In this document: positions 34,837 to 44,610 of the stretch, one piece after another
How positions within the stretch are numbered: position 1 is the first letter of the stretch
How the letters are laid out: each line of letters opens with the position of its first letter
From: Streptomyces sp. MA5143a
Lineage (GTDB): Bacteria > Actinomycetota > Actinomycetes > Streptomycetales > Streptomycetaceae
Length of the DNA: 64,000 nt
Assembly: GCF_900290235.1 (NCBI RefSeq)
Contig: NZ_OLMK01000007.1
Coordinates: forward strand, 1-64,000
Direction: 5' to 3'
Translations under genes and position numbers: made by a program
Notes under the pieces: generated by a model
The model's input: the letters and a program-made list of their open reading frames with translations, nothing else
Databases searched by the model: none
Told to the model about the DNA's origin: nothing

Positions 34837-35961
34837 GTGCAGCCAGCAAGTCAGTCACCCTCCCGACCCGAGAGCCCGCACGGGCGTCTCCACCGCGCGC
34901 GTGCCCTCTACCGGAACGTCTCCAAGCGCAGGACCGCCTGGCTGCTCCTGAAGGACACCGTCAACTCCTGCATCGAGTACCGCATCCTCGGGCTCGCCGC
35001 GGAGGCGGCGTTCTTCACCCTGCTCTCCGTGCCGCCGCTGCTGCTCAGCATGATCGGCCTCCTCGGCTACGTCGACGACTGGACCGGCGCCGACACCATC
35101 GCCAGCCTGGAGCTCAACCTGCTGGAGGCCTCCCGCACCGTCCTGTCGGACAAGGGCGTCCGGGAGATCGCCCAGCCCATCCTGGACGACGTGATGAAGG
35201 GCGGCCGCCCCGACGTCATCTCCATCGGCTTCCTGATCGCCCTGTGGTCCGGCTCCCGCGCGGTGAACGTCTTCATCGACACCATCACCGTCATGTACGG
35301 CCTCGACGGGGTCCGCGGCATCGTCAAGACCCGGCTGATGGCGTTCCTGCTGTTCATCGTGGCCCTGCTCATCGGCTCCGTCGCGCTGCCGCTGATGGTC
35401 GCGGGCCCCGACGCGGTGGTCCGGATCGTGCCGTGGTCGACCACGGTCGTCCAGGTCCTCTACTGGCCGGTCGTGATCGTCCTGTCGATCGTCTTCCTCA
35501 CGACGCTCTACCACGTGTCGGTGCCCGTGCGATCCCCATGGGTGGAGGACGTGCCCGGCTCCCTGGTCGCCCTCGGCATGTGGGTGCTCGGCAGCTTCCT
35601 GCTGCGCATCTACCTCTCCGCCACGGTCGAGGGAGCCACGATCTACGGTTCCCTCGCGGCCGCCGTGGCCGTCCTGCTGTGGATCGGTGTGAGCGCCTTC
35701 GCGGTCCTGGTCGGCGCGGCCGTCAACGCCGCCATCGACCGGGTCTGGCCGGCCGCCGCCACGGCCGCGGCCCGCGCCGCCAACGAGCGCCTGCGCGAGG
35801 AGCAGGCCGCCGAGTACGTCGCCCGCGCCGCCGCCGCCCGCTCCTACGACCCCGAGGACCCCGACATGCCCTCCGAGTTCCCGGAGCGCTGGTCGCGCTT
35901 CCTGCCCCCGGAGGACGTCACCTCGCGCCTGCGGTCACCCGCGAAGAAGGGTGACGAGTAG
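34837..35961 (+). CDS. YihY/BrkB family inner-membrane protein
   Basis: The 374-residue protein has the YihY pattern: an N-terminal amphipathic segment, then EAAFFTLLSVPPLLLSMIG, six predicted helices and LYHVSVPVRSPWVEDVPGSLVA, which matches the family's conserved loop before helix 4. The C-terminal 70 residues are cytoplasmic, rich in Ala and Arg. The family is ubiquitous and its transport or structural role is unresolved; an exporter role for the neighbouring Dap product is possible but only by proximity, as the gene is divergent. The GTG start may be leaderless. Confidence 0.9.
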   Translation: MQPASQSPSRPESPHGRLHRARALYRNVSKRRTAWLLLKDTVNSCIEYRILGLAAEAAFFTLLSVPPLLLSMIGLLGYVDDWTGADTIASLELNLLEASRTVLSDKGVREIAQPILDDVMKGGRPDVISIGFLIALWSGSRAVNVFIDTITVMYGLDGVRGIVKTRLMAFLLFIVALLIGSVALPLMVAGPDAVVRIVPWSTTVVQVLYWPVVIVLSIVFLTTLYHVSVPVRSPWVEDVPGSLVALGMWVLGSFLLRIYLSATVEGATIYGSLAAAVAVLLWIGVSAFAVLVGAAVNAAIDRVWPAAATAAARAANERLREEQAAEYVARAAAARSYDPEDPDMPSEFPERWSRFLPPEDVTSRLRSPAKKGDE

Positions 35962-36029
35962 GGGTGGACGAGCAGGGGGGATGAGCAGGAGGTTCCGGCC
36001 CTCGCTCCAGGCACCCTGGGCCTGCCCGG

Positions 36030-36540
36030 TCACCCGCCCCAGGCACCCCCGGCCGCGGCCTCCCGCACGAACTCGGTGAACCCCCTCGGCTCCCGGCCCG
36101 GCTCCTCGCGCACTCCGTCGGTCGTGCTCGCGTCGCGTCCGTACGACAGCGCCTCGAACGTCTCCACCCGGGCGCTGACCTCCCCGGCTGCCACCCCGAA
36201 CCCCAGCAGGGCGTCCCCGTGGCCCCGCGCGGACACCGGCACGTCCGTGCACTCCCGGCCCGTGGCCTCCGCGATCTCCGCCACCGCCGCCCGGAAGCCC
36301 GGCGGCCGCGCCCCGGTGACCTCCACGGTCCGCCCGGCGAACGCCGACCCCGTCGGCGACGAGCACCGCGACGAGCACGTCCGCGATGTCCCGCACGTCC
36401 ACGAACGGCTCCGCCATCGCACCGCCGGGAAACACCGGCTCCCTCTGACGCAGCCCTTCCACCAGCGGCCCCTCGCCGAAGTTCTGAGCGTGTTCAAACG
36501 GGTCCACGGGGTGCGTCCGCAGGAGCACCGGGGGGCGCGG
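36030..36540 (-). pseudogene. Decayed NmrA-like NAD(P)-binding protein
   Basis: Two frames together give an NmrA-family C-terminal two-thirds. The first frame reads VDPFEHAQNFGEGPLVEGLR, then EPFVDVRDIADVLVAVLVADG. The second continues after about 36355 as FAGRTVEVTGARPPGFRAAVAEIAEATG and ends EFVREAAAG. The Rossmann N-terminus is absent; upstream sequence is antisense to the AraC gene. So the gene has lost its start and carries a frameshift. A functional product is very unlikely. Confidence 0.75.
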
Positions 36541-36577
36541 GCGGGACCGCCACCGGTCACCGACGTAGGCTTTTCCC

Positions 36578-37273
36578 GTGTACGCGGAACGGGCGTCCCG
36601 GCTGGGCGGGGCCGTCGTGTGGACGAGCAGTCCCGGCGGCCCGGACGATCCCGGCCCGGGGCGGGTCCTCCCCGACGGCTGCATGGATCTCCTCTGGAAC
36701 GACGGACGGCTGCTCGTCGCCGGACCCGACACCCGCGCGCACACCGTCGAGGGCGCCACCGGTGGCTGGGCCGGCGTCCGGTTCCGGCCGGGTGCCGCGC
36801 CCGCCTTCCTGGGCGTGCCCGCGCATCAACTGCGTGACTGCCGTGTGGCGTTGGAGGACCTGTGGCCGGCCCCGCTGGTCCGTGGGCTCACCGCACGGGT
36901 GAACGCGGCCCGCGATCCCGCGAACGGCCTCGAAGAGGTGGTCCTGGAACGGGCCGCCGAGAGCGAGCGTCCCGATCCGCTCCTGCGACGGGTGGTCGCC
37001 GCCCTGGAGGCTGGACGGCCGGTGTCGGCCACCGCCGACGAACTCGGAGTCGGCGCACGGCAGTTGCATCGCCGCTCCCTCGCCGCGTTCGGATATGGAC
37101 CCAAGACGCTGGCCCGCGTACTGCGATTGCAGCGGGCGCTCGCGCTGGCCCGCGCCGGAGTGCCGTACGCCGAGACCGCGGCCCGCACCGGGTACGCCGA
37201 CCAGGCCCATCTGGCTCGGGACGTGAGGGAGTTGGCGGGGTTGCCGCTCGGCGAGCTGCTCGGCGGACGGTGA
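36578..37273 (+). CDS. AraC family regulator with DUF6597-type N-terminus
   Basis: The 231-residue protein ends with two helix-turn-helix motifs of the AraC class: [27 protein letters not shown] and [25 protein letters not shown]. The N-terminal part, with [12 protein letters not shown] and [13 protein letters not shown], is the cupin-like transcriptional-regulator domain found in many actinobacterial AraC proteins. TAGGCT (36566-36571) lies six bases before the GTG, consistent with a leaderless transcript. Its former divergent partner, the NmrA-like gene, is decayed. Confidence 0.85.
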   Translation: MYAERASRLGGAVVWTSSPGGPDDPGPGRVLPDGCMDLLWNDGRLLVAGPDTRAHTVEGATGGWAGVRFRPGAAPAFLGVPAHQLRDCRVALEDLWPAPLVRGLTARVNAARDPANGLEEVVLERAAESERPDPLLRRVVAALEAGRPVSATADELGVGARQLHRRSLAAFGYGPKTLARVLRLQRALALARAGVPYAETAARTGYADQAHLARDVRELAGLPLGELLGGR

Positions 37274-37296
37274 CGGACCCGCGTGGGTGAGCGCCC

Positions 37297-37494
37297 CGCC
37301 GACCGCCGACCGCCGACCGCCGACCGCCGACCGCCGACCGCCGACCGCCGACCGCCGACCGCCGACCGCCGACCGCCGACCGCCGACCGCCGACCGCCGA
37401 CCGCCGACCGCCGACCGCCGACCGCCGACCGCCGACCGCCGACCGCCGACCGCCGACCGCCGGCCACCGACCGCCGGCCACCGACCGCCGGCCA
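37297..37494. repeat. 7-bp tandem array (about 23 copies) with degenerate 14-bp tail
   Basis: GACCGCC is repeated head to tail without interruption from about 37301 to 37461, roughly 23 copies, followed by GGCCACCGACCGCC units (two to three, 14 bp) to about 37494. Seven is not a multiple of three, so all frames are open and give artefactual ORFs. The array fills the gap between the AraC gene and the frameshifted VOC gene. Such arrays vary by slippage. Spacer-free repetition rules out CRISPR. Confidence 0.95.
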
Positions 37495-37546
37495 CCGGTC
37501 ATCGGCTGTCGGCCATCGGCCGGGAACACCGCCGCCGTGCCCGCTC

Positions 37547-37944
37547 CTACCCGGCCGACGGCAGCGGTGCGAAGAGGTCGACGCCGTTGCCGTCGGGGTC
37601 CAGGACGACGGCGTACCGCTGGCCCCACACCGCGTCCCACGGTTTGAGCTCGCCCTGGTGACCGGCGGCGACCAACTCCTCGTACACCGCGTCGACCTCG
37701 GCGGGACTGTCGCACAGCAGGGCCAGGCCGGCGCCGCCGCCCCTGCCCGGCCGCCACTCGGGGTGGAAGGACCGCACGGTCTCCTCGGTGTCCAGCATCA
37801 GCCGGAGCCCACCGGGCAGCGCGGCTCGGCGTGCGGCTGCTCCTCGGAGCCCTCGGGGAAGTCGAAGCCGAGACGGCGGTAGAAGGTGACGGAGGCGGCC
37901 ATGTCCGAAGCCACCATCCCGATCGCGTCGAGTCGTGGATTCAT
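37547..37944 (-). pseudogene. VOC (glyoxalase-like) protein with a frameshift
   Basis: The N-terminus MNPRLDAIGMVASDMAASVTF, then YRRLGFDFPEG, is in one frame from ATG 37944; the rest, LPGGLRLMLDTEETVRSFHPEW through YAVVLDPDGNGVDLFAPLP, is in another. The switch falls at about 37815-37828; a one-base loss would explain it. Joined, the two parts make a complete VOC domain of about 132 residues. Either a recent mutation or a sequencing error is possible, since the rest of the gene is well preserved. Confidence 0.8.
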
Positions 37945-38113
37945 ACGGCCACCGTAGGCGTGCCGCGCACGGCCGGTCTTGAAGGAAACGGACACGGGGT
38001 GAAGGCCCGCCGGGAGGCTGTGACGACTGCTCGCGGACGCAGCGGGGCAAGCGCTTTCGGACAACGGACTCTTTGCCCTTCCTGTGGAACAACTGTGCGG
38101 CAGGATGGGGGAC

Positions 38114-38788
38114 ATGTTCCGTACCGCGCGCACTCTGCTGCCCCTGGCGTTGCTGCCGCTGCTGCTCACGGGCTGTGGGGGCGAGAAGGTCGTCGCGGTG
38201 CCCCGCGAACCCCTCGCGCCGACCCCCGACCGGGCTCAACTCCACGCCCGCGCCGAGGCACTCGGTCTCGCTCCGGGGCTCGTCTACGTCACCGAGTCCC
38301 CGGGGTTCGAACTGGCCCGGCAGTCGGTCGGCGTGTACGGCGACGACGGTTTCTCCGCCGCCTACTGGTCCCGGCGGAACAGCGCCCAGCTCCTGCTCCT
38401 CGTCGACCGGGGCGCGATGACCGCCGAGAACTGCCCCGAGCAGCCCCTCGGGCAGGGCACCGGCACGACGGTCGACTGCGTGCGCGACGACGACACCTGG
38501 TACCGCACGTCGGCGGGACAGCACGAGTACGCCCTCCAGCACGGGGACCACGTCGTCCGGATCAGCGCGGCCACGGCCGCCGTCGACCGTGACGTCCTGC
38601 GGGCCGCCGCCCGCGCCGCCCACCGCCCGACCGACGCCGAACTGGCCTGCCTCCTCCCGCCCCCGCATCACCCGGCGCCCCATGCCGGGGGAACGCAGCC
38701 CCCGCGCGACGGGACGCCCGTCGAACGCGGTGACCTGCCCCCGGTCGGCGACGGAGCACCCGACAACGAGGTCGGCGCGTCGGGCTGA
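38114..38788 (+). CDS. Putative lipoprotein of unknown function
   Basis: The 224-residue product has a lipoprotein signal: basic MFRTART, a leucine-rich core and lipobox LLTGC at about residue 20. The mature part contains three further cysteines (AENCPEQ, VDCVRDD, ELACLLP) that may form disulfides, and a Pro/Gly-rich tail. No domain is recognised. In-frame starts exist at GTG 38084 and ATG 38105; the ATG at 38114 gives the most typical signal peptide, but the choice is uncertain. Confidence 0.65.
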   Translation: MFRTARTLLPLALLPLLLTGCGGEKVVAVPREPLAPTPDRAQLHARAEALGLAPGLVYVTESPGFELARQSVGVYGDDGFSAAYWSRRNSAQLLLLVDRGAMTAENCPEQPLGQGTGTTVDCVRDDDTWYRTSAGQHEYALQHGDHVVRISAATAAVDRDVLRAAARAAHRPTDAELACLLPPPHHPAPHAGGTQPPRDGTPVERGDLPPVGDGAPDNEVGASG

Positions 38789-38839
38789 CCGACCGGAGGG
38801 CGGAGCGGCAGGCGGCCACCGACCCGCACCGCCCTCGGC

Positions 38840-38880
38840 CACGCCGGGGAGACGGACGAGGACCCGGCCTTCCCGGCGTG
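38840..38880. terminator. Hairpin between convergent genes
   Basis: CACGCCGGG (38840-38848) pairs with CCCGGCGTG (38872-38880), a perfect 9-bp stem with a 23-base loop, between the lipoprotein gene and the convergent sulfatase gene. Confidence 0.5.
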
Positions 38881-38932
38881 CCTCGGAGGAGACATCGCCG
38901 GGACGACCGGGTCCACGCATCGAACGCCTGCG

Positions 38933-41068
38933 CTACTGGGGCGTATCGCCCGACTGCGGGCCGAACGCCGTCATGAACTGGTCGCGGAACTTGTCCATGC
39001 GCCAGACCGGGGTGTCGGAGGCCGGTTTGAGACCGTCCGCCCAGCCCCAGTCGTCGATCTTCTCCAGCACCTTCGGGTCCTGCGCGACGACCGACACCGG
39101 CACGTCGTGGCTCGGATTGTCGCCGGTGACCGTCTTGTTGGGCTGGTGGTCGCCGAGGAAGATCAGGACCGTGTCCTTCGAGCCGTACTCGGCGACGAAG
39201 TCGACGATGCTGCTCACCGAGTACTGGATGGTCTTGCGGTACTCGTCACGGACGTCGAGGGGGTTCTTCCAGACGTCCTTGGGGTCCTTGCCCTCGGCCT
39301 TCTGCAGGCCGTGGTAGACCGACCCGTCGCCGATCTCCTCCTCCGGGATGGTCCGCGGGATGGGCGCCCAGGGGTTGTGGCTGGAGGTCAGGATGATCTC
39401 CGCCATCATCGGCTTGCGGCCCTCCTTGCCGTACTCCAGCTCCCGGAACGCCTTCAGGGTGTACTGGTCCGGCATGGTCGACCAGCTGAACTTCGGCCCC
39501 TGGTAACCCAGCTGGTCCGAGTCGTAGATGTGGTCGAGACCGAAGAACTTGCCCTCCGGCCACGCCTTCTGGGTGCCCGGCACGATCCCGACGGTGCGCC
39601 AGGCGCCGGTGCGGCGGAACGCCTCGGTGAGGGTGAGCCGGTCGCCCGCGACGAGGTGGTTGTAGCGCGACTGGTTCTTGATCCACAGCCCGGACAGGAA
39701 CGTGGAGTGGCCGAGCCAGCTGCCGGCGCCCGTGATGGGGGAGCGCAGCCAGCCGCTGCGCGACGCGTACCCGGCGTCCTTCAGCTCCTGCGTCTTCTGC
39801 GCGAGCGTCTCACTCAGCGGCTCACCCATCTGCGGGTTGTCGATCGCGGAGCGGCCGTAGCTCTCGATGAACGTGATCAGCACGTCCTTGCCGCGCAGCC
39901 CCGTCAGCAACTGGTCCGGCGGCACGTCGGCGAAGGCGTCGACGGAGGCCTGCTTCTCGAACGCCTCGCCGTCCTTCAGCCCGTCGCGCACCGACTCGAT
40001 GCGGTTCTCCACGAGCGTGGCCGCGCTGTGCGAGGCCAGCGGTACGTCCGCGACCTCCAGAGTCAGTGTGGAGCAGGTGATCCAGACGGTGCCGAGGACG
40101 AGGAGCGTACGGCTCGCGGTGTGCCGGTCGCGTTCCATCAGCCGGCTGATCCGCCGGACGGCGAACGTCGTCAGGAACGGCAGGGCGAGCACCAGCGCGA
40201 TCACACCGATCGTCGCGGCCTGCGCCGCCGTGTTGCCGAGCGAGTCCTTCATGAACGACCGGGCGTTGTCCAGCAGGGGCCAGTCCAGCACCAGGTCGAA
40301 CGGCCGGTCCAGGGTCCAGTACGACCCCATGTCCAGCACCTTGACGATCATCAGCAGGCCGAGCACCGCGCCGATGACCACCACGGCCGTACGCCGCGCC
40401 TTCGGCGGCAGCACCAGCAGCAGCGCCGCGCCGAGGATGCCCTCCGCGGGGATCCGCAGCAGCCGGCCCACCTCGAACTTCGTCATGTCGTTCGGCACGA
40501 GCAACGCGAACATGACGAACGCGATGGCCAGCGCGGTCCCGACCCAGTCGAGCACACGAGCCCGCCGGGGGTGCCGCACCCGCCAGCCCTGGCGGACGGA
40601 AGCCCCCTCGCCCCCGGCCGCGACCGCGACCTTGGGCTCCGCTTCGGTCTGCGACTCCGCTTCGGGCTTCGCGTCAGGTCCGGGTTCTGCGTCCGGTTCG
40701 GGCTTCGCGTCAGGTCCGGGCTCTGTGTCCGCTTTGGGCTTCACGTCCGGTCCGGGCTTCGGCTCGGCCATGGGCTCGGTTGCCGTCTCGCCTTCCGGCT
40801 CGCCCCCGGCCTCCGCCTTCGCATCGGCCCCAGCCTCCGGCTCCGCCTCCCCCTTCGGCTCGGACTTCGGTTCCGGCTCGGCTACGGGCTCGGTCGTCGA
40901 CCCGGCCTCCGCCTCGGCGCCCGGTACGGAATCCGTGTCCGGCGCGGGGGCGGCCGCCTCCTCGGGCTTCGGTTTCGGCTCTGCGGCCTCGGCGGTGTTC
41001 TCGGGGGCGGTGTCGACGTCCGGTGCGGGTGCCGGGCCCGGAAGCTGCGAAGAGCGTGTGTGCGACAA
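38933..41068 (-). CDS. Membrane sulfatase of the LtaS/alkaline phosphatase superfamily
   Basis: The 711-residue protein has an N-terminal cytoplasmic region of about 165 residues made of acidic/proline repeats (EPGPDAKPEP-like), five predicted helices, then an extracellular sulfatase-type domain. Catalytic elements are FIESYGRS, GHSTFLSG (probable Thr/Ser nucleophile) and LGDHQP, with metal-binding Asp-His. LtaS-like enzymes transfer glycerol phosphate or another phospho-group outside the membrane; Streptomyces members may modify wall polymers. The TTG at 41068 with AAGGA nine bases upstream is the only sensible start before the repeat region. Confidence 0.8.
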   Translation of the reverse strand: MSHTRSSQLPGPAPAPDVDTAPENTAEAAEPKPKPEEAAAPAPDTDSVPGAEAEAGSTTEPVAEPEPKSEPKGEAEPEAGADAKAEAGGEPEGETATEPMAEPKPGPDVKPKADTEPGPDAKPEPDAEPGPDAKPEAESQTEAEPKVAVAAGGEGASVRQGWRVRHPRRARVLDWVGTALAIAFVMFALLVPNDMTKFEVGRLLRIPAEGILGAALLLVLPPKARRTAVVVIGAVLGLLMIVKVLDMGSYWTLDRPFDLVLDWPLLDNARSFMKDSLGNTAAQAATIGVIALVLALPFLTTFAVRRISRLMERDRHTASRTLLVLGTVWITCSTLTLEVADVPLASHSAATLVENRIESVRDGLKDGEAFEKQASVDAFADVPPDQLLTGLRGKDVLITFIESYGRSAIDNPQMGEPLSETLAQKTQELKDAGYASRSGWLRSPITGAGSWLGHSTFLSGLWIKNQSRYNHLVAGDRLTLTEAFRRTGAWRTVGIVPGTQKAWPEGKFFGLDHIYDSDQLGYQGPKFSWSTMPDQYTLKAFRELEYGKEGRKPMMAEIILTSSHNPWAPIPRTIPEEEIGDGSVYHGLQKAEGKDPKDVWKNPLDVRDEYRKTIQYSVSSIVDFVAEYGSKDTVLIFLGDHQPNKTVTGDNPSHDVPVSVVAQDPKVLEKIDDWGWADGLKPASDTPVWRMDKFRDQFMTAFGPQSGDTPQ

Positions 41069-41257
41069 CCCGAAGGTCCTTCCCTGTGGAACATGCTGGA
41101 GCTCTGTGCTGGTGGACGGAGTGAGCCGAGGAGCGGGACCGCCTTCGCACCCGTACGCCCGTCACTATGCGTACGGTGCGCCGACGCCCACCGTTCACCC
41201 GTGCTCAGGCCGTCCGCAGCCCCTCCACGTGAACTCCGACACCATCCCACCCCGGGG

Positions 41258-42298
41258 TCAGGCCGAGCGCGGCGCCCCCGTGCTCGCCCGTTCCACCAGC
41301 CGCGTCGACAACTCCGTGCGTGTGCCCTCGGGTCGGTCGCCGTCCATCATCCCGGCGAGCAGCCGCAGTGCCGTCGAGGCCATCTCGGACAGCGGCTGGC
41401 GCACGGTGGTCAGGGCCGGGGTCGCCCAGCGGGCCTCCGGCAGATCGTCGAAACCCACCACACTGATGTCGTCCGGGATCCGCAACCCCCGCTCGGTAAG
41501 CGCCTGGTAGGCCCCGAGCGCCATCCTGTCCGAACACACGAACACAGCGGTCGGAGGTTCGGGCAGGTCCAGCAACTGGAGCATCCGGTGGTGCGCGGTG
41601 GTCTCCATGAAGTTGCCGTAGCGGACGTACTCCGGCCGGTACGGGACGCCCGCGGCCATGAGCGCCGAGCGGTAGCCCGCCACGCGCGCGCTGCTGCACA
41701 TCTTGCGCCGGTACCCGGCGATCACGGCGACCCGCTCGTGCCCCAGGGCCAGCAGATGCTCGGTGGCGGTCATCCCGCCCTGCCAGTTGGCGGCGCCCAC
41801 CGACACCACGCCCGGCGGGGGTTCGAGCACCGGGTCGATCAGGACGAACGGGATGCGGTGCTGGCCGAGCCAGGAGTACTGGGCCGGGGACAGCTCGGCC
41901 AGGTTGAACAACACTCCCGCCGAGCCCCGGGCGATCAGCTTGTCGAACCAGCCGCGCTCCGGGCGCGCGCCCCGGGTCCGGCTGAGCCCCGCCGAGACCA
42001 CCACCTCCAGGCCCGCGTCGTGCGCCGCCTGCTCCACGCCGTGCAGCACCGCCCCCGACCAGGAACTCTCCAGCGAGTGCACCACCAGGTCGACCATGCG
42101 CGGGGGCTTCGACGCCTCGAACCTGGGTCTGCGGACATAGCCGAGCCGGTCCAGTGCCTCGGTGACCCGGCGCCTGGTCTCGGGGGCCACGTCCTCCCGG
42201 CCGTTGACCACTTTCGAGGCCGTCGGCACGGACACCCCCGCCTCGCGCGCCACCACCGCCAGCGTCGGCCCGGCCGTCGCGCTCCCGCCACGCACCAT
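41258..42298 (-). CDS. LacI family transcriptional repressor
   Basis: The 346-residue protein has the LacI headpiece (TLAVVAREAGVSVPTASKVVNGREDVAPETR, residues 12-42) and a periplasmic-binding-like effector domain through FVCSDRMALGAYQALTERGLRIPDDISVVGFDD. The effector is probably a sugar. No sugar-use operon adjoins, so the target is either itself or distant. A half-symmetric GCGCT site lies 50-67 bp upstream of the start, suggesting autoregulation. Confidence 0.92.
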   Translation of the reverse strand: MVRGGSATAGPTLAVVAREAGVSVPTASKVVNGREDVAPETRRRVTEALDRLGYVRRPRFEASKPPRMVDLVVHSLESSWSGAVLHGVEQAAHDAGLEVVVSAGLSRTRGARPERGWFDKLIARGSAGVLFNLAELSPAQYSWLGQHRIPFVLIDPVLEPPPGVVSVGAANWQGGMTATEHLLALGHERVAVIAGYRRKMCSSARVAGYRSALMAAGVPYRPEYVRYGNFMETTAHHRMLQLLDLPEPPTAVFVCSDRMALGAYQALTERGLRIPDDISVVGFDDLPEARWATPALTTVRQPLSEMASTALRLLAGMMDGDRPEGTRTELSTRLVERASTGAPRSA

Positions 42299-42347
42299 CG
42301 CGACTCCACCTCTCAGGCCCCGTCCCGAGGGCCGGTGACATATTCGA

Positions 42348-42365
42348 GTAGCAAGCGCTCTCTAC
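42348..42365. promoter_or_regulatory. LacI-type operator candidate
   Basis: GTAGCAAGC-GCTCTCTAC is an 18-bp inverted repeat with 7 of 9 pairs and a central CG step, the hallmark of LacI-family sites. It lies 50 bp upstream of the LacI gene start. Confidence 0.6.
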
Positions 42366-42423
42366 CGTAAGGCCAACTCAACACGGCGGGAAGGAGAGGG
42401 GATCAGAGGGCCGACAGCGCGAA

Positions 42424-42454
42424 GGCCGCCGCGGGATCACGGCCCGCGACGGCC
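42424..42454 (-). terminator. Hairpin terminator of the nadE operon
   Basis: GGCCGCCGCGGG (42424-42435) pairs with CCCGCGACGGCC (42443-42454), 11 of 12 bases, loop of 7, about 110 bp beyond the nadE stop. The gap 42299-42564 otherwise holds only the LacI upstream site. Confidence 0.55.
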
Positions 42455-42564
42455 TGGTGAGGTGACAGCGCTGAACGAACGGGACTCGTCCGCCACCCGT
42501 ACGGGCCGCGACACCGGTCACTCGCGAGGGCCGATACGGCGTACTCGCGGGTGCCGGCGGTCGC

Positions 42565-44610
42565 CTACTTCTCGGCCTCCGGCAGGTCCCAGCGGGCCAG
42601 GTCCCGCAGCCATGCGGCGGCCGAACTGTCCGACGGGGCCCGCCAGTCGCCGCGCGGCGACAGGGAGCCGCCGGCCAGGACCTTCGGCCCGTTCGGCATG
42701 GCCGAGCGCTTGAACTGGGCGAACGCGAAGAAGCGCCGGCAGAAGTACTCCAGCCAGTGCCAGATCTCCGGCAGGTCGTACGCCACCCGCTCGCCCTCGG
42801 GGAACCCGGGGGGCCAGGCGCCCGCCTCCGCGTCACGCCAGGCGTGCCAGGCCAGGAACCCGATCTTCGACGGCCGGTAGCCGTAGCGCAGCACATGGAA
42901 CAGCGTGAAGTCGTGCAGCGCGTACGGGCCGATCTTGGACTCCGTGGACTGGAGTTCCTCGCCGGGCACCAGCTCCGGGCTGATCTCCGTGTCCAGGATC
43001 GCCGCCAGCGTCTCGTTGGTGTCCTCGTCGAACTGGCCGCTGCTGATGACCCAGCGGATCAGATGCTGGATCAGCGTCTTCGGCACACCGGAGTTGACGT
43101 TGTAGTGGCTCATCTGGTCGCCGACGCCGTACGTGCACCAGCCGAGCGCCAGCTCCGACAGGTCGCCGGTGCCGAGGACGATGCCGCCGCGCTGGTTGGC
43201 CAGCCGGAACAGATAGTCGGTGCGCAGCCCGGCCTGCACGTTCTCGAAGGTGATGTCGTACACCGGCTCGCCCGACGAGAACGGGTGGCCCATCTCCTTC
43301 AGCATCAGCCGGGCCGTGGGCGTGATGTCCAGCTCCGCCGCGGTGACCCCGAGGGAACGCATCAGCTTGTGCGCGTTGCCCTTGGTGTGCTCGCCGGTCG
43401 CGAAACCGGGCAGCGTGAACGCCAGGATGTCGCTGCGCGGACGGCCCGCGCGGTCCATCGCCCGCGCGGCGACGATCAGCGCGTGCGTGGAGTCCAGGCC
43501 GCCCGACACCCCGATCACGATCTTGGGGCCGCCGATCGAGGCCATGCGCTGCTGGAGGCCCGCGACCTGGATGTTGTAGGCCTCGTAGCAGTCCTGGGCG
43601 AGCCGGGCGGGATCCGACGGCACGAACGGGAACCGCTCGACCCGGCGTCGCAGCCCGAGGTCGGTGGTCGGCGGGTCGAGCCGGAACACCACCTCGCGGA
43701 ACGCGCCGGTGCGCCCGGACAGCGCCCGGCGGTTGTCGTCGAACGTGCCCATCCGGTGCCGTGACTGCCGCAGCTGGTCGAGGTCGACGTCGGCCACCGC
43801 GTACTGGTCGCCCGCGGGGAACCGGTCGGTCTCGGCCAGCAGGGTGCCGCTCTCGTAGATCATGGTCTGGCCGTCCCAGGACAGGTCGGTGGTCGACTCG
43901 CCCTGGCCGGCCGCCGCGTACACATAGGCGGCGAGGCAGCGGGCCGACGCCGAACGGCACAGCAGTCGCCGGTCCTCGGCCCGGCCGACCGTGATGGGGC
44001 TGCCCGACAGGTTGACCAGGACGGTCGCGCCGGCCAGCGCGGCCTCCGCGCTCGGCGGCACCGGCACCCACATGTCCTCGCACACCTCGGCGTGCACGAC
44101 CAGGCCGGGGACGTCCTCGGCCGCGAACAGCAGGTCGGGGCCGAACGGCACCTCCGCGCCGGCGACCCGGATCGTTCCGCCGCGCTCGTCGTCGCCCGCG
44201 GCGATCTGGCGCTTCTCGTAGAACTCGCGGTAGTTCGGCAGATACGACTTGGGCGCGATACCGAGGATCCGCCCGCGGTGCACGACCACCGCGCAGTTGT
44301 AGATCCGGTGCCGGTGCCGCAGCGGGGCGCCGAGGACGAGCACCGGCAGCAGGTCCGCCGATCCGGCGACCACCGTCCGCAGCGCCGCCTCGACGTCGTC
44401 GAGCAGCGCGTCCTGGAGCAGCAGGTCCTCGATGGAGTAGCCCGAGAGGCACAGTTCGGGGAAGACGGCGACGGCGACGCCGTCCTCCGCGCAGCGGCGG
44501 GCCTGCCGCAGGACCGCCTCCGCGTTGGCGGGCGGGTCGGCGATCGCCGCGTGACCGGTGCAGGCGGCGACCCGCGCGAAGCCGTGGCTGTAGAGCGACC
44601 AGAAGTTCAC
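42565..44610 (-). CDS. nadE: Glutamine-dependent NAD(+) synthase
   Basis: The 681-residue protein has an N-terminal nitrilase-type glutaminase (Glu in [11 protein letters not shown], Lys in [16 protein letters not shown], Cys in HAEVCEDMW) and a C-terminal synthetase with PP-loop [11 protein letters not shown] near residue 375. It converts deamido-NAD to NAD using ammonia tunnelled from glutamine. Length is normal for the long actinobacterial form. The GTG start has GGAGG six bases upstream and shares GTGA with the stop of the upstream ribbon-helix-helix gene, an unusual operon partner. Confidence 0.96.
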   Translation of the reverse strand: MNFWSLYSHGFARVAACTGHAAIADPPANAEAVLRQARRCAEDGVAVAVFPELCLSGYSIEDLLLQDALLDDVEAALRTVVAGSADLLPVLVLGAPLRHRHRIYNCAVVVHRGRILGIAPKSYLPNYREFYEKRQIAAGDDERGGTIRVAGAEVPFGPDLLFAAEDVPGLVVHAEVCEDMWVPVPPSAEAALAGATVLVNLSGSPITVGRAEDRRLLCRSASARCLAAYVYAAAGQGESTTDLSWDGQTMIYESGTLLAETDRFPAGDQYAVADVDLDQLRQSRHRMGTFDDNRRALSGRTGAFREVVFRLDPPTTDLGLRRRVERFPFVPSDPARLAQDCYEAYNIQVAGLQQRMASIGGPKIVIGVSGGLDSTHALIVAARAMDRAGRPRSDILAFTLPGFATGEHTKGNAHKLMRSLGVTAAELDITPTARLMLKEMGHPFSSGEPVYDITFENVQAGLRTDYLFRLANQRGGIVLGTGDLSELALGWCTYGVGDQMSHYNVNSGVPKTLIQHLIRWVISSGQFDEDTNETLAAILDTEISPELVPGEELQSTESKIGPYALHDFTLFHVLRYGYRPSKIGFLAWHAWRDAEAGAWPPGFPEGERVAYDLPEIWHWLEYFCRRFFAFAQFKRSAMPNGPKVLAGGSLSPRGDWRAPSDSSAAAWLRDLARWDLPEAEK

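Noticed and set aside
34374..35954. 526-residue plus-strand ORF overlapping yihY
   Set aside because: Arg/Pro-rich shadow of the YihY frame; no domain and the ribosome site and homology belong to the 34837 frame.
37297..37494. CRISPR-like appearance of the repeat array
   Set aside because: The units are contiguous with no spacers and no cas genes are in the window.
37283..37882. Several ORFs encoding PPTADRR repeats over the 7-bp array, on both strands
   Set aside because: All six frames are open because the unit lacks stops and its length is not a multiple of three; there is no ribosome site or family.
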